Position numbers and translations under genes: made by a program
Notes under the pieces: model-generated
Told to the model about the DNA's origin: nothing
The model's database searches: none
What the model saw: the letters and a program-made list of their open reading frames with translations, nothing else
Source of the DNA: Pedococcus cremeus
GTDB taxonomy: Bacteria > Actinomycetota > Actinomycetes > Actinomycetales > Dermatophilaceae
DNA length: 64,000 bases
Direction of reading: 5' to 3'
NCBI RefSeq assembly: GCF_900111375.1
Contig: NZ_FOHB01000006.1
Span: forward strand, 62,001 to 126,000
In this document: piece by piece, positions 25,551-34,078 of the stretch
Position numbering within the stretch: position 1 is the stretch's first letter
Layout of the letters: every line of letters starts with the position of its first letter

Positions 25551-26060
25551 TCAGCGGACGGTCAGGGTCCGCTCCAGGGACCCCCCGAGGCAGGTCTTGC
25601 CGTCAGCGGTGCAGGACGACACGTCGGCGATCACGAACGCCGGACCCGTGGTGAAGCCGCGCTCCCCCATCGGCACGACGGTCACCCGCATCGCGTGCGT
25701 CTTGCCGTCGCAGACCGGCGCCACCCGGCTGAAGCCGTAGCCGTTGGCGACGAACCCGTCGTTCAGGTTCTGGTGCCCCTCGAGGTTGATGCTGGTGCTC
25801 GACTTCGCCGTACAGGTGTAGCCGATGTCGAGGTGGAAGACCGAGCCGGCGGAGACCAGTGACGCTGTCGAGGCGATGGTCACGCGTGGCTTGGTGATGG
25901 ACGGCAGTGCCGCTGGTGCGGCTGCCACGGCCGTCTTGGCGGCATCGGCGTGCAGGGCCGGCGCGGCCGCTGAGCCGGAGACGGTCAGGGCGGCGAGCAG
26001 GACCGCTCCCCCCACGCCTGCGGCGGAACGATGAGCTGAAATAGAACGACGAAGTGACAT
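25551..26060 (-). CDS. Secreted protein of unknown function (copy 1 of a tandem pair)
   Basis: 169 residues from ATG at 26060, with GAGGAG just upstream. A Sec signal peptide (basic MSLRRSISAHRS, then a hydrophobic stretch and Ala-rich cleavage region) leads to an Ala-rich linker and a domain of about 110 residues. Four cysteines (YTCTAK, PVCDGK, SSCTADGKTC) probably form two disulfides. The domain is beta-rich (NLEGHQNLNDGFVANGYGFSRV, GERGFTTGPAFVIADV). I recognise no family. It is clearly paralogous to the next gene, with about 90 bases of upstream DNA also conserved between the two. Confidence 0.75.
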   Translation of the reverse strand: MSLRRSISAHRSAAGVGGAVLLAALTVSGSAAAPALHADAAKTAVAAAPAALPSITKPRVTIASTASLVSAGSVFHLDIGYTCTAKSSTSINLEGHQNLNDGFVANGYGFSRVAPVCDGKTHAMRVTVVPMGERGFTTGPAFVIADVSSCTADGKTCLGGSLERTLTVR

Positions 26061-26147
26061 GGCGTACTCCTCGGGTGTCCCACGGTCCCCCACCACAGCC
26101 AGAGTCAACGCGGGTACCCGAACGCAAACAGGGGCCTTCGCCCCGTC
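26061..26147 (-). promoter_or_regulatory. Conserved 5' block of secreted paralogue 1
   Basis: About 87 bases before the ATG match the region upstream of paralogue 2 (26673-26760) nearly base for base, except for a short variable patch. Shared elements on the minus strand are a small hairpin GGGGC-GAAG-GCCCC, then CTGTTTGCG, ACTCTGGC, a run GTGGTGGGGG and the GAGGAG ribosome site. It may be a shared promoter or an RNA leader. It is not a riboswitch class I recognise. Confidence 0.5.
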
Positions 26148-26171
26148 CGCGGCGACCTTGCCTGACGTCCG

Positions 26172-26672
26172 TCAGCGGATGGCGATCGTCCGCTCAGTGG
26201 GCACCGGGTCGCAGACCTGCGTCTTCGGCGGGCAGCTGATGAACTCGGTGATGGTGTATGCCGCTCCACGGGTGAAGCCACGCTCACCGGTGGGAACGAC
26301 AGGGATCCGCACCGTGTGCTTCTTCCCGTTGCAGGTCGGGTTCGCCCGGGCGTACCCCCAACCATTGGCCACGAAGCCGTCACCCAGGTTCTGGTGCGCC
26401 TCCACCGAGAGCGAACCGGTGGACTTGGACGGACAGGCGTAGGTCACGTCGATCTGGAAGACCGCCCCTGCATCGATGTACCTCCCGGTGGCCGCCACCC
26501 CCGGGGCTGCGACGGAGGGCGAGGCTGCCGCGGCGGCCGGTGCGGCCGGTGCGGCTCCGGGGTGCTGTGCAGGCCCGGCAGCGGTGCCGGAGACGGTCAG
26601 GGCGGCGAGCAGGAGCGCTCCCCCCACTGCGGCCGCGGAACGATGCAGTGACATGAGACGACGTACTGACAT
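26172..26672 (-). CDS. Secreted protein of unknown function (copy 2 of a tandem pair)
   Basis: 166 residues from ATG at 26672, again with GAGGAG upstream. Signal peptide (MSVRRLMSLHRSAAAVGG..., then LLLAALTVSGTAAG), a long Ala/Pro linker and the same domain as copy 1: DVTYACPSKS, LSVEAHQNLGDGFVANGWGYARANPTC, VVPTGERGFTRGAAYTITEF and CPPKTQVC. The four cysteines align with those of copy 1. Identity is high at the signal and core domain and low in the linker, so this is an older duplication. Function unknown; secreted or wall-associated by inference. Confidence 0.75.
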   Translation of the reverse strand: MSVRRLMSLHRSAAAVGGALLLAALTVSGTAAGPAQHPGAAPAAPAAAAASPSVAAPGVAATGRYIDAGAVFQIDVTYACPSKSTGSLSVEAHQNLGDGFVANGWGYARANPTCNGKKHTVRIPVVPTGERGFTRGAAYTITEFISCPPKTQVCDPVPTERTIAIR

Positions 26673-26760
26673 GGCGTGCTCCTCGGGTGTCCCCACGGTC
26701 CCCCACCACCGCCAGAGTGAACGCAAGCACCTGCACGCAAACAGGGGCCTTCGCCCTGTC
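26673..26760 (-). promoter_or_regulatory. Conserved 5' block of secreted paralogue 2
   Basis: Counterpart of the block at 26061-26147. On the minus strand it has AGGGC-GAAG-GCCCC (hairpin retained with one bulge), TTTGCGT and ACTCTGGC in the same order. The remaining 138 bases up to the ABC exporter stop show nothing else recognisable. Confidence 0.5.
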
Positions 26761-26898
26761 AGCCTGCCGAGGGGCGACGTCGCGCGCGGCGACGGTCGCG
26801 CCACGAGAGCAGGGCGGGAGTATGGCAGCCCCGCGGTGGGGTGGGCAGAGCCAGCACCTCCGGGGGCGCCCACCCGCACCGTGTCCGCGGCGGCGCCG

Positions 26899-28776
26899 TC
26901 AGGCGACGATGCCGTCGGCCTGCTCGGCGAACTGCGTCCGGTAGAGGTCGGCGTAGAGCCCGCCATGGGCGAGGAGCTCGTGGTGCCGTCCACGCTCCAC
27001 CACGCGCCCGTTCTCCACGACGAGGATCTGGTCGGCGTCGCGCACGGTCGACAGGCGGTGCGCGATGACCAGGGCGGTGCGGCCGCTCAGCGCCTCGTCG
27101 AGGGCCCGCTGCACCGCCACCTCCGACTCGCTGTCGAGGTGTGCGGTCGCCTCGTCGAGCACGATGAGGCCGGGTCCCTTGAGGAGCAGGCGGGCGATGG
27201 CCAGGCGCTGCTTCTCGCCACCGGAGAGCCGGTGCCCGCGGTCGCCCACGACGGTGTCGAGCCCTTCGGGCAGCGAGTCCACGAGGTTCCAGACCTGGGC
27301 CGCCTTGAGCGCGGCCACCATCTCCTCCTCGGTGGCGTCGTGCTTGGCGTAGGACAGGTTGGCGCGGATGGTGTCGTGGAACAGGTGCGCCTCCTGGGTG
27401 ACGACGCCGATGGTGGCGTGCACCGACTCCAGGGTGGCGTCACGCAGGTCGACACCGTTGACGCGGACCGCACCCGAGGTCGGGTCGTAGAGCCGGGCCA
27501 CGAGGTTGGTGATGGTGGTCTTGCCGGCGCCGCTGGGACCGACGAGGGCGACGACCTGGCCCGGCTCGACGGTGGCGGTGACGTCCTTGAGCACCGTGCC
27601 GCCGCCGCGCCGGTCACCGGTGACGGTGGTCTCCAGCGACGACAGGGACACCTCGTCGGCCGCGGGGTACCGGAAGCCGACGTGGTCGAGCTCGACCCCG
27701 ACCGGACCGGTGGGCAGCGGCTTCGCCTCCGGCTTCTCGGTGATGAGCGGCTGGAGGTCGAGCACCTCGAAGACCCGCTCGAACGAGACCAGCGCGGTCA
27801 TGATGTCGACACGGACGTTCGACAGCGACGTCAGCGGGCCGTAGAGCCGCGCGAGGAGCGCGGTCAGCGCGAGCAGCGTGCCGATGGTGAGGGTGCCGTT
27901 CACCGCCATGAGGCCGCCGAACCCGTAGACCATGGCCGTCGCGAGCGACGCCACGAGCGTCAGCGCGACGAAGAAGATGCTGCGGTTCATGGCGATCCGC
28001 ACGCCCATGTCACGCACGCCGCCCGCACGCTCGGCGTACTCGACGTCCTCGCGCGCCGGCAGCCCGAACACCTTGACGAGCAGCGCGCCGGCGACGTTGA
28101 ACCGCTCGGTCATTCGGTTGCCCATGTCGGCGTTGAGGTTCATCTGGGTGTGCGTCAGCCCGGCGAGGCGGCGCCCCATGACCCGGGCCGGGATGATGAA
28201 CAACGGCACGAGCGCCAGGGCGGCCAGGGTCAGCTGCCACGACAGGCTCGCCATGGTGCCGATGATCAGGGCCAGTGAGACGACGTTGCTCACCACACTC
28301 GAGAGCACGGACGTGAACGCCTGCTGGGCACCGAGCACGTCGTTGTTGAGGCGGCTGACGAGGGCACCGGTCTGGGTGCGCGTGAAGAAGGCGATCGGCT
28401 GGCGCAGCACGTGGGAGAACACCTGCGTGCGCAGGTCGTAGATGAGGCCCTCACCGATCCGTGCCGAGTACCACCTCTGCGCCAGCGACAGCACGCCCTC
28501 GGCCACGGCCAGGGCCGCCACCAGGAGCGAGAGCTCGATGACGACCGTGCGGTTCTTCGGCGTCACGCCTTCGTCGATCAGCTTGCGCAGCAGCAAGGGG
28601 GTGGCGACCACCAGGGCCGAGGTGACGATGACGAGCGCCACGAAGACGACGATCTCGCGGCGGTAGGGACGGGCGTAGCCCATCACCCGCCGGGAGGTGC
28701 CCGGGGCGAGCTTGCGGTCCTTGACCGAGTCGTCCTTGGTGAGCGACCGCATCGCGTGCCAACCCTGCATGCTCAT
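26899..28776 (-). CDS. ABC exporter, fused permease-ATPase (lipid/drug type)
   Basis: 625 residues: six membrane spans within about 30-330 followed by the ATPase domain. Walker A GPSGAGKTT, Q-loop VTQEAHLF, signature LSGGEKQR, Walker B LIVLDEATAHLD and the switch histidine (IAHRLST) are all present, so both catalytic half-sites of the homodimer should work. Substrates of MsbA/LmrA-like exporters cannot be read from sequence. An insertion before Walker A (ETTVTGDRRGGGT) is unusual. Start ATG at 28776, preceded by GGAGGGAGG; an in-frame ATG eight codons later is possible. Confidence 0.9.
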   Translation of the reverse strand: MSMQGWHAMRSLTKDDSVKDRKLAPGTSRRVMGYARPYRREIVVFVALVIVTSALVVATPLLLRKLIDEGVTPKNRTVVIELSLLVAALAVAEGVLSLAQRWYSARIGEGLIYDLRTQVFSHVLRQPIAFFTRTQTGALVSRLNNDVLGAQQAFTSVLSSVVSNVVSLALIIGTMASLSWQLTLAALALVPLFIIPARVMGRRLAGLTHTQMNLNADMGNRMTERFNVAGALLVKVFGLPAREDVEYAERAGGVRDMGVRIAMNRSIFFVALTLVASLATAMVYGFGGLMAVNGTLTIGTLLALTALLARLYGPLTSLSNVRVDIMTALVSFERVFEVLDLQPLITEKPEAKPLPTGPVGVELDHVGFRYPAADEVSLSSLETTVTGDRRGGGTVLKDVTATVEPGQVVALVGPSGAGKTTITNLVARLYDPTSGAVRVNGVDLRDATLESVHATIGVVTQEAHLFHDTIRANLSYAKHDATEEEMVAALKAAQVWNLVDSLPEGLDTVVGDRGHRLSGGEKQRLAIARLLLKGPGLIVLDEATAHLDSESEVAVQRALDEALSGRTALVIAHRLSTVRDADQILVVENGRVVERGRHHELLAHGGLYADLYRTQFAEQADGIVA

Positions 28777-28926
28777 GGGGCCTCCCTCCGCGCCATCCGT
28801 GCGGGGTACCTGCTCCCGTGGCGCTCATGTCTTCTCGTCGAGCCACTCAACACCGGGCGGTGCGGTTCGATTCCCGACCATCATCGCCGACGCCGCCGAC
28901 AAGGCGGTTCGGGTATGCCGTCGGGC

Positions 28927-29730
28927 TCAGTGCCGCGGTCGGGTCACCAGCGCGTGCATCAGGCGCCCCTGTGCCTCGCGCTCGTGCCGCAGCTGGTCGT
29001 CGCGGGTCGCGGTGACGGCCCTTCGCAGCAACGGCTTCAGCTCGCGCAGGGCCGGCTCGGGGGCTGCCAGCAGCGCTGACACGAGGTCGGCGGTCGTGGC
29101 CTCCAGCTCGTCGACCCGCACGGCCACCGAGGCCAGCCCGATGGCGACCGCCTCGTCGGCATGGACCGTCCGACCCGTCGCGCAGATCTCCAGGGCCTTG
29201 CTGTAGCCGACCAGGTGCACCAGCGGCGCCGTGCCGGCGAGGTCGGGCACCAGGCCCAGCGACGTCTCGCGCATGGCGAGCTGCACGTCGTCGGCCACCA
29301 CCCGCAGGTCGGCCGCCAGCGCGAGCTGGAAACCGGCCCCGATGGCGTGTCCCTGCACCGCGGCGACCACCACGGCGTCGACGTCGGCCCAGGCCGAGAA
29401 GCCGCGCTGGAAGGGGGCGATGACGTCGGCCATCTCCTGCGCGCCGCGCGCGGCCTGCTCCAGCATCGAGACCTCGCCGTCGACCCCCTCCGGGGTGAGC
29501 ATGGCGAGGTCGAGGCCGGCGGAGAAGGACGGGCCGTCGGCACGCAGCACCACCACGCGCACCTCCGGGTCGAGCGTCTCGGCGAGTTCCGCGAGGGCCA
29601 GCCACAGGCTCGGCGTCTTGGCGTTGCGTCGCTCCGGGTTGCTGAGGCTGATGGTCAGCACCGGGCCCTCGCGGTCGACCCGCAGGTGGGGATGGGGCCG
29701 GTCCTGGCCGGAGGTCCGCTGTTCGGTCAC
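28927..29730 (-). CDS. Enoyl-CoA hydratase/isomerase family protein
   Basis: Crotonase-fold protein of 267 residues. Oxyanion-hole blocks are SLSNPERRNAKT and SAGLDLAML in the N-terminal part, then AVQGHAIGAGFQLALAADLRV. At the usual catalytic position it has METSLGLVPDLAGTAPL, with one acidic side chain; the second hydratase glutamate is unclear, so isomerase or another crotonase activity is possible. It is the last gene of the sulfate assimilation operon, its GTG overlapping the sirohydrochlorin chelatase stop by 4 bases. That position is odd for a fatty-acid enzyme. Confidence 0.85.
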   Translation of the reverse strand: MTEQRTSGQDRPHPHLRVDREGPVLTISLSNPERRNAKTPSLWLALAELAETLDPEVRVVVLRADGPSFSAGLDLAMLTPEGVDGEVSMLEQAARGAQEMADVIAPFQRGFSAWADVDAVVVAAVQGHAIGAGFQLALAADLRVVADDVQLAMRETSLGLVPDLAGTAPLVHLVGYSKALEICATGRTVHADEAVAIGLASVAVRVDELEATTADLVSALLAAPEPALRELKPLLRRAVTATRDDQLRHEREAQGRLMHALVTRPRH

Positions 29731-30428
29731 CGCGGCAGGTTACCCGCCCGTTCGACCACGAGGGCGGCGGCGGCCTCCGTGTCACCGAGGGCGCCCGGGA
29801 CGAGACGGACCCCGGCCGCGTCGCAGTGCTCGGCCATCCGGTCGCGCAGCACGCCCTCGGCGACCATGAACGCCACGGCGACCACCTCCTCGGCCTGCCC
29901 GCGCAGCCCGGCGAGCACATCGGGCAGGGTGCTGCCGCCGTCGAGGGCGGCCACGCGCCAGGGGCCCCACTCCCCCGGTGTCCCGTGGGCCTCGAGGGTC
30001 TCCCCGACGCTGGCGACCGCCGCGCTGTCGCTGGACCCGGCGGCATACAGCACCACCGCGGTGGACGGCCGGGCCGGCACACCGGCCCGGGCCAGCAGGG
30101 CCGCGGCGGCGCGGAGCAGCAGCGGGTGCGGACCGAGGGCCGCAGAGGCGGTGAACGGGCCACCGACCGCGTTCATCGCGTCGACGGCGGCGGGCACGTC
30201 GACCCTCGCGTGGTACGCCGGCGTGAGGAGGACCGGGACGACCACGCCGTGGCCGGCCTGCTCAGCCGCTTCGGCCGGCGTGGGCCCGTGGTGGTCGAGG
30301 TAGGCGGTGTGGACGCCCCGCAAGTGAGCGGCGGCGCGCACTCGCCGTGCCAGGGCCTCCACGCCGCCGGCGTGCCTCGGGTCCGGGGATCCGTGCGCGA
30401 GCAGCACGATGTCGGGCGCTTCGGTCAT
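29727..30428 (-). CDS. Sirohydrochlorin chelatase-like protein (CbiX/SirB)
   Basis: Class II chelatase fold, 233 residues. Two similar halves carry LLAHGSPDPR at the N-terminus (metal-binding His) and VVVPVLLTPAYHARVDVP (second His). In SirB/CbiX enzymes these place iron or cobalt into sirohydrochlorin. Directly downstream of a siroheme synthase and in an operon with sulfite reductase, iron insertion to give siroheme is the likely job. The bifunctional synthase upstream has no clear chelatase function of its own. Confidence 0.83.
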   Translation of the reverse strand: MTEAPDIVLLAHGSPDPRHAGGVEALARRVRAAAHLRGVHTAYLDHHGPTPAEAAEQAGHGVVVPVLLTPAYHARVDVPAAVDAMNAVGGPFTASAALGPHPLLLRAAAALLARAGVPARPSTAVVLYAAGSSDSAAVASVGETLEAHGTPGEWGPWRVAALDGGSTLPDVLAGLRGQAEEVVAVAFMVAEGVLRDRMAEHCDAAGVRLVPGALGDTEAAAALVVERAGNLPR

Positions 30429-30438
30429 CCGCAGCAGG

Positions 30439-31734
30439 CTACGCCGGTCGGGGTGCGAGGTCGCCGAGCTGCTCGCGGACCCGCACCACGTCGCCGACCA
30501 CGACGATCGCCGGGGCCCTCACGCCTGCCTCCTCGGCATCGGCCGCTGCGCGCTCGAGGGTGGTGACGGTCGTGCGCTGGCGTTCGGTCCATCCCGACTC
30601 GATGAGCGCGACGGGCGTTTTCGGCGACCGCCCGGCAGCGACGAGGCCGGTGGCGGTGTCGGCCAGCCGGGTGACGCCCATCAGCAGCACGAGGGTGGCG
30701 TCGGCCGGGGCGTCCTTCAGGGCGGTCACCACGGCGTCGGCACCTTCGTGGGCGGAGGCGACCACGAAGGAGGCCGTGATGCCCCGGTGCGTGACCGGGA
30801 TGCCGGCGGCTGCCGGCACCGAGACCGCGGAGGTGACCCCCGGCACGACCTCGACCGGTATGCCGTGCTGGGCACAGAAGAGCGCCTCCTCACCACCGCG
30901 GCCGAGGACGAAGGGGTCACCCCCCTTGAGCCGCACGACGTTCTTCCCTGCCTTCGCGTGGTGGACGAGGATCTCGTTGATGCGGTCCTGGCCCACCGGA
31001 TGGTTGCCGGGCGTCTTGCCCACGTCGACCACCTCCACGTCGGTCGCGAGGGTCTGGAGCAGGCCGCGGGGCCCGAGGCGGTCGGTGACGACGACATCGG
31101 CCGCGGCGAGCAGGCTGCGTCCGCGGACGGTGATGAGGTCGTCCGCGCCGGGGCCGCCACCGACGAGGGCGACCGACCCCACCGGTGCCGGTCCCCCTTC
31201 GACGGTGGGGTCTGCCGGGCGAGCACCCTGCCGGCGCACCCGGCGCACCGGCAGGGTGCCGCTCTCGAGGGCCGCGGTGACGGCGTCGCGGACGGCGGTG
31301 GCCCTGCGAGGGTCTCCTCCAGCGGTGACCGCGACGGTGACGCCCTCGGCGGGTGTGCCGTCGGCACCGCGGGCCACGGCGGGCGTCCAGGCCGCAGTGG
31401 CGGACGCGTCATCGGCTCGCACGCACCAGATGCGTGCCGCGTCGGCGTGGGCGGCCACGGCGTCGTCGACCGGCCGGTCGCCGGTGGCGGTGTGCACGAG
31501 CCACGCCGGTTCGGGCTCGACGAGGTCGCCGACGAGGTAGTCGCGCTCGTGCCAGACGAGCCTGCCCTCGAGGGCGGCGTCGCGCAGCTCCTCGGTGACC
31601 CACGGGGCAACCACCTCGACGGCGGCACCCGCCGCCAGCAGGCCCAGCGTGCGGCGGGCCGCGACCGGACCGCCGCCCACGACCACCACACGGCGTCCGC
31701 TGAGGTCGAGGGCGAGCGGGTAGGCGCTCTCCAT
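30439..31734 (-). CDS. cysG: Siroheme synthase: precorrin-2 dehydrogenase plus uroporphyrinogen-III methyltransferase
   Basis: Fusion of 431 residues. The N-terminal third is an NAD-binding dehydrogenase domain (RVVVVGGGPVAARRTLGLLAAGA). The C-terminal part from about 180 is the SAM-dependent methyltransferase with VALVGGGPGADDLIT, VVVTDRLG, GDPFVLGRGGEE and the EVVPGVTSA block. Together these take uroporphyrinogen III to sirohydrochlorin. Siroheme is the prosthetic group of the sulfite reductase encoded at the head of the operon. Its start overlaps the cysN stop by one base. Confidence 0.92.
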   Translation of the reverse strand: MESAYPLALDLSGRRVVVVGGGPVAARRTLGLLAAGAAVEVVAPWVTEELRDAALEGRLVWHERDYLVGDLVEPEPAWLVHTATGDRPVDDAVAAHADAARIWCVRADDASATAAWTPAVARGADGTPAEGVTVAVTAGGDPRRATAVRDAVTAALESGTLPVRRVRRQGARPADPTVEGGPAPVGSVALVGGGPGADDLITVRGRSLLAAADVVVTDRLGPRGLLQTLATDVEVVDVGKTPGNHPVGQDRINEILVHHAKAGKNVVRLKGGDPFVLGRGGEEALFCAQHGIPVEVVPGVTSAVSVPAAAGIPVTHRGITASFVVASAHEGADAVVTALKDAPADATLVLLMGVTRLADTATGLVAAGRSPKTPVALIESGWTERQRTTVTTLERAAADAEEAGVRAPAIVVVGDVVRVREQLGDLAPRPA

Positions 31735-33089
31735 CAGATCCCCTCCCCCGCGCTGCGGTCGGGCGCCTCGGCCATGCCGGCGGCGAGCGTCGCGCCGTCG
31801 GACTCGTCGATGAGCAGGAACGCTCCGGAGCGTCGCAGCTCGCGGTAGTCGTCGATGGCGACGTCCTCGGCCAGCCGCAGGCGCACGCGGCCGATGGCGT
31901 TGAGGGACAGGCCGTCTGGCGCCGGTCGGTGCTCCATCGTCTCGATGTCGAGCTGGTCGACGACGTCGTCGACGAGGGCGCGCACGGTGCGGGTCCCGAC
32001 CCGCAGCAGCAGGCGGTCGCGGGTACGCAGCGTGCGATCCGCGAGCACCGCCACGGTGCCGGTCAGCGAGCGGGTCAGCGTGCTCGGGCGGTCGGCCGCG
32101 GCGATGATGTCGCCGCGGGAGATGTCGATGTCGTCGGCGAGGCGCAGCACCACGCTCTGCGGCGCGAACGCCAGCTCGCGCTCCTCCACGGTGCCGTCGG
32201 CGGCCGCGCGGTCGATCCCCACGACGGTGGTGCGGCGCCCGGACGGCAGCACGACCACCTCGTCGCCCGGGTGCACGACCCCGGAGGCCAGCCGCCCGGC
32301 ATACCCGCGGTAGTCGGGGTGCTCGGCCGTGCGGGGACGCACGACGTACTGCACCGGGAAGCGCAGTGGCTCCAGCGCCGGGTTGGTGCCCACGGGCACG
32401 GCCTCGAGGTGCTCGAGAAGGGTCGGCCCGGCATACCAGGGGGTGTGCGCGGAGCGGTCCACCACGTTGTCGCCGAGCAGGGCGGAGACGGGCACTGCGG
32501 CGACGTCGTCGATGCCGAACCGGCCTGCGAGCCGGGCGAACTCGCCCACGATGTCGCCGAAGACCTCGGCGTCCCAGCCCACCAGGTCCATCTTGTTGAC
32601 GGCGAGGGCCACGTGCCGCACGCCGAGGAGGCCCGTGACGGCGAGATGGCGCCGGGTCTGCTCGACGACTCCGTGCCGGGCGTCGACCAGGATCAGGGCG
32701 AGCTCGGCCGTCGAGGCGCCGGTCACCATGTTGCGCGTGTACTGCACGTGCCCCGGGGTGTCGGCGAGGACGTAGGAGCGGGTCGCCGTCGAGAAGTACC
32801 GGTACGCGACGTCGATGGTGATGCCCTGCTCGCGCTCGGCACGCAGGCCGTCGGTGAGCAGCGCGAGGTCGGCCGCCTCGAGCCCCCGGTCACGGCTCAC
32901 CCGCTCGACGGCGTCGAGCTGGTCGGTGAGCACCGACTTGGTGTCGTAGAGAAGCCGGCCCACGAGGGTCGACTTGCCGTCGTCGACGCTGCCGGCGGTT
33001 GCCAGCCGGAGCAGGTCGTGGCCCGCAGCCGGGGCGCCGGCCGTGTGTGCCGCGGCGGCGGCAGTGGGCGCGGGGAGGGTGGTGGTCAT
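31734..33089 (-). CDS. cysN: Sulfate adenylyltransferase subunit 1 (GTPase)
   Basis: GTP-hydrolysing subunit of ATP sulfurylase, which activates sulfate to APS. It has 451 residues. G-motifs: GSVDDGKSTLVGRLL, DTPGHVQYTRNM, NKMDLVGW. Translation-factor-like beta-barrel domains follow. There is no C-terminal APS kinase domain, so this is CysN rather than the NodQ/CysNC fusion. That agrees with the CysH below being an APS reductase that needs no PAPS. Start ATG at 33089 overlaps the cysD stop. Confidence 0.95.
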   Translation of the reverse strand: MTTTLPAPTAAAAAHTAGAPAAGHDLLRLATAGSVDDGKSTLVGRLLYDTKSVLTDQLDAVERVSRDRGLEAADLALLTDGLRAEREQGITIDVAYRYFSTATRSYVLADTPGHVQYTRNMVTGASTAELALILVDARHGVVEQTRRHLAVTGLLGVRHVALAVNKMDLVGWDAEVFGDIVGEFARLAGRFGIDDVAAVPVSALLGDNVVDRSAHTPWYAGPTLLEHLEAVPVGTNPALEPLRFPVQYVVRPRTAEHPDYRGYAGRLASGVVHPGDEVVVLPSGRRTTVVGIDRAAADGTVEERELAFAPQSVVLRLADDIDISRGDIIAAADRPSTLTRSLTGTVAVLADRTLRTRDRLLLRVGTRTVRALVDDVVDQLDIETMEHRPAPDGLSLNAIGRVRLRLAEDVAIDDYRELRRSGAFLLIDESDGATLAAGMAEAPDRSAGEGI

Positions 33090-34078
33090 CAGAAGTACCC
33101 CTGTCGCTTGCGGTCCTCCATGGCGGCCTCGGAGAGCCGGTCGTCGGCGCGGGTGGCGCCTCGCTCGGTGAGGCGGCTGGCGGCGACCTCGAGGATCACT
33201 GCCTCGACATCCGTGGCGTCGGACTCGACAGCGCCGGTGCAGCTCATGTCGCCGACCGTGCGGTAGCGCACGAGGCGCGTCTCGGTGGTCTCGGCGGCCT
33301 TGGGGCCGCCCCACTCACCGGCGGTCAGCCACATGCCGTCGCGCTGGAACACCTCACGCTCGTGGGCGTAGTAGATCTCCGGGAGCTCGATGTCCTCGCG
33401 GGCGATGTAGCGCCAGACGTCGAGCTCGGTCCAGTTCGACAGCGGGAAGACGCGCACGTGCTCGCCGGCGGTGTGCCGGCCGTTGTAGAGGTCCCAGAGC
33501 TCAGGTCGCTGGCGCCGCGGGTCCCAGGCGCCGAACGCGTCGCGGAGACTGAAGACGCGCTCCTTGGCGCGGGCCTTCTCCTCGTCGCGGCGCCCGCCAC
33601 CGAAGACGGCGTCGAACCGGTTCTCCTCGATCGCGTCGAGCAGCGGCACGGTCTGCAGTGGGTTGCGGGTGCCGTCGGCGCGCTCGCGCAGCCGCCCGTC
33701 GTTGAGGTAGTCCTGCACCTGGGCGACGACCAGCCGGGCGCCGAGGCGGGCCACGGTGGCGTCGCGGTAGTCCAGCACCTCGGGGAAGTTGTGCCCGGTG
33801 TCGACGTGTAGCAGCGGGAAGGGCAGCGGCGCCGGTGCGAAGGCCTTGCGGGCCAGGTGCACCATCACCACGGAGTCCTTGCCGCCGGAGAAGAGGATCA
33901 CCGGCCGCTCGAACTCACCCGCCACCTCGCGGAAGATGTGGATGGCCTCCGACTCGAGGTGGTCGAGGTGGTCGAGGACGTAGTCGGCTGGCACCGTGTC
34001 GGCCGACAGTGCCTGCGCCGCAACGGTGTTCGTCACTGGGTTCGTCTCCGTGGTCGTCTCTGTGGTCGTCGTGCTCAT
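33089..34078 (-). CDS. cysD: Sulfate adenylyltransferase subunit 2
   Basis: Catalytic subunit of ATP sulfurylase: sulfate plus ATP gives APS and pyrophosphate. It has 329 residues. The PP-loop motif FSGGKDSVVMVHLA is intact, followed by VDTGHNFPEVLDYRD. Also family-typical are GGRRDEEKARAKER, PLSNWTELDVW and the C-terminal MEDRKRQGYF. Start ATG at 34078 overlaps the cysH stop (ATGA). The first 20 residues form a Thr-rich tail specific to this protein. Confidence 0.95.
   Translation of the reverse strand: MSTTTTETTTETNPVTNTVAAQALSADTVPADYVLDHLDHLESEAIHIFREVAGEFERPVILFSGGKDSVVMVHLARKAFAPAPLPFPLLHVDTGHNFPEVLDYRDATVARLGARLVVAQVQDYLNDGRLRERADGTRNPLQTVPLLDAIEENRFDAVFGGGRRDEEKARAKERVFSLRDAFGAWDPRRQRPELWDLYNGRHTAGEHVRVFPLSNWTELDVWRYIAREDIELPEIYYAHEREVFQRDGMWLTAGEWGGPKAAETTETRLVRYRTVGDMSCTGAVESDATDVEAVILEVAASRLTERGATRADDRLSEAAMEDRKRQGYF

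Noticed and set aside
26061-26760. Leaders of the secreted paralogues as a known riboswitch (cyclic-di-AMP type)
   Set aside because: The conserved helices and consensus stretches of that class cannot be found; kept only as an unclassified conserved leader.
28855-28890. GGTTCGATTCCC, resembling the T-loop of a tRNA, possibly an integration site remnant
   Set aside because: The flanking bases do not pair as a T-stem and no acceptor, D or anticodon arm can be built around it.
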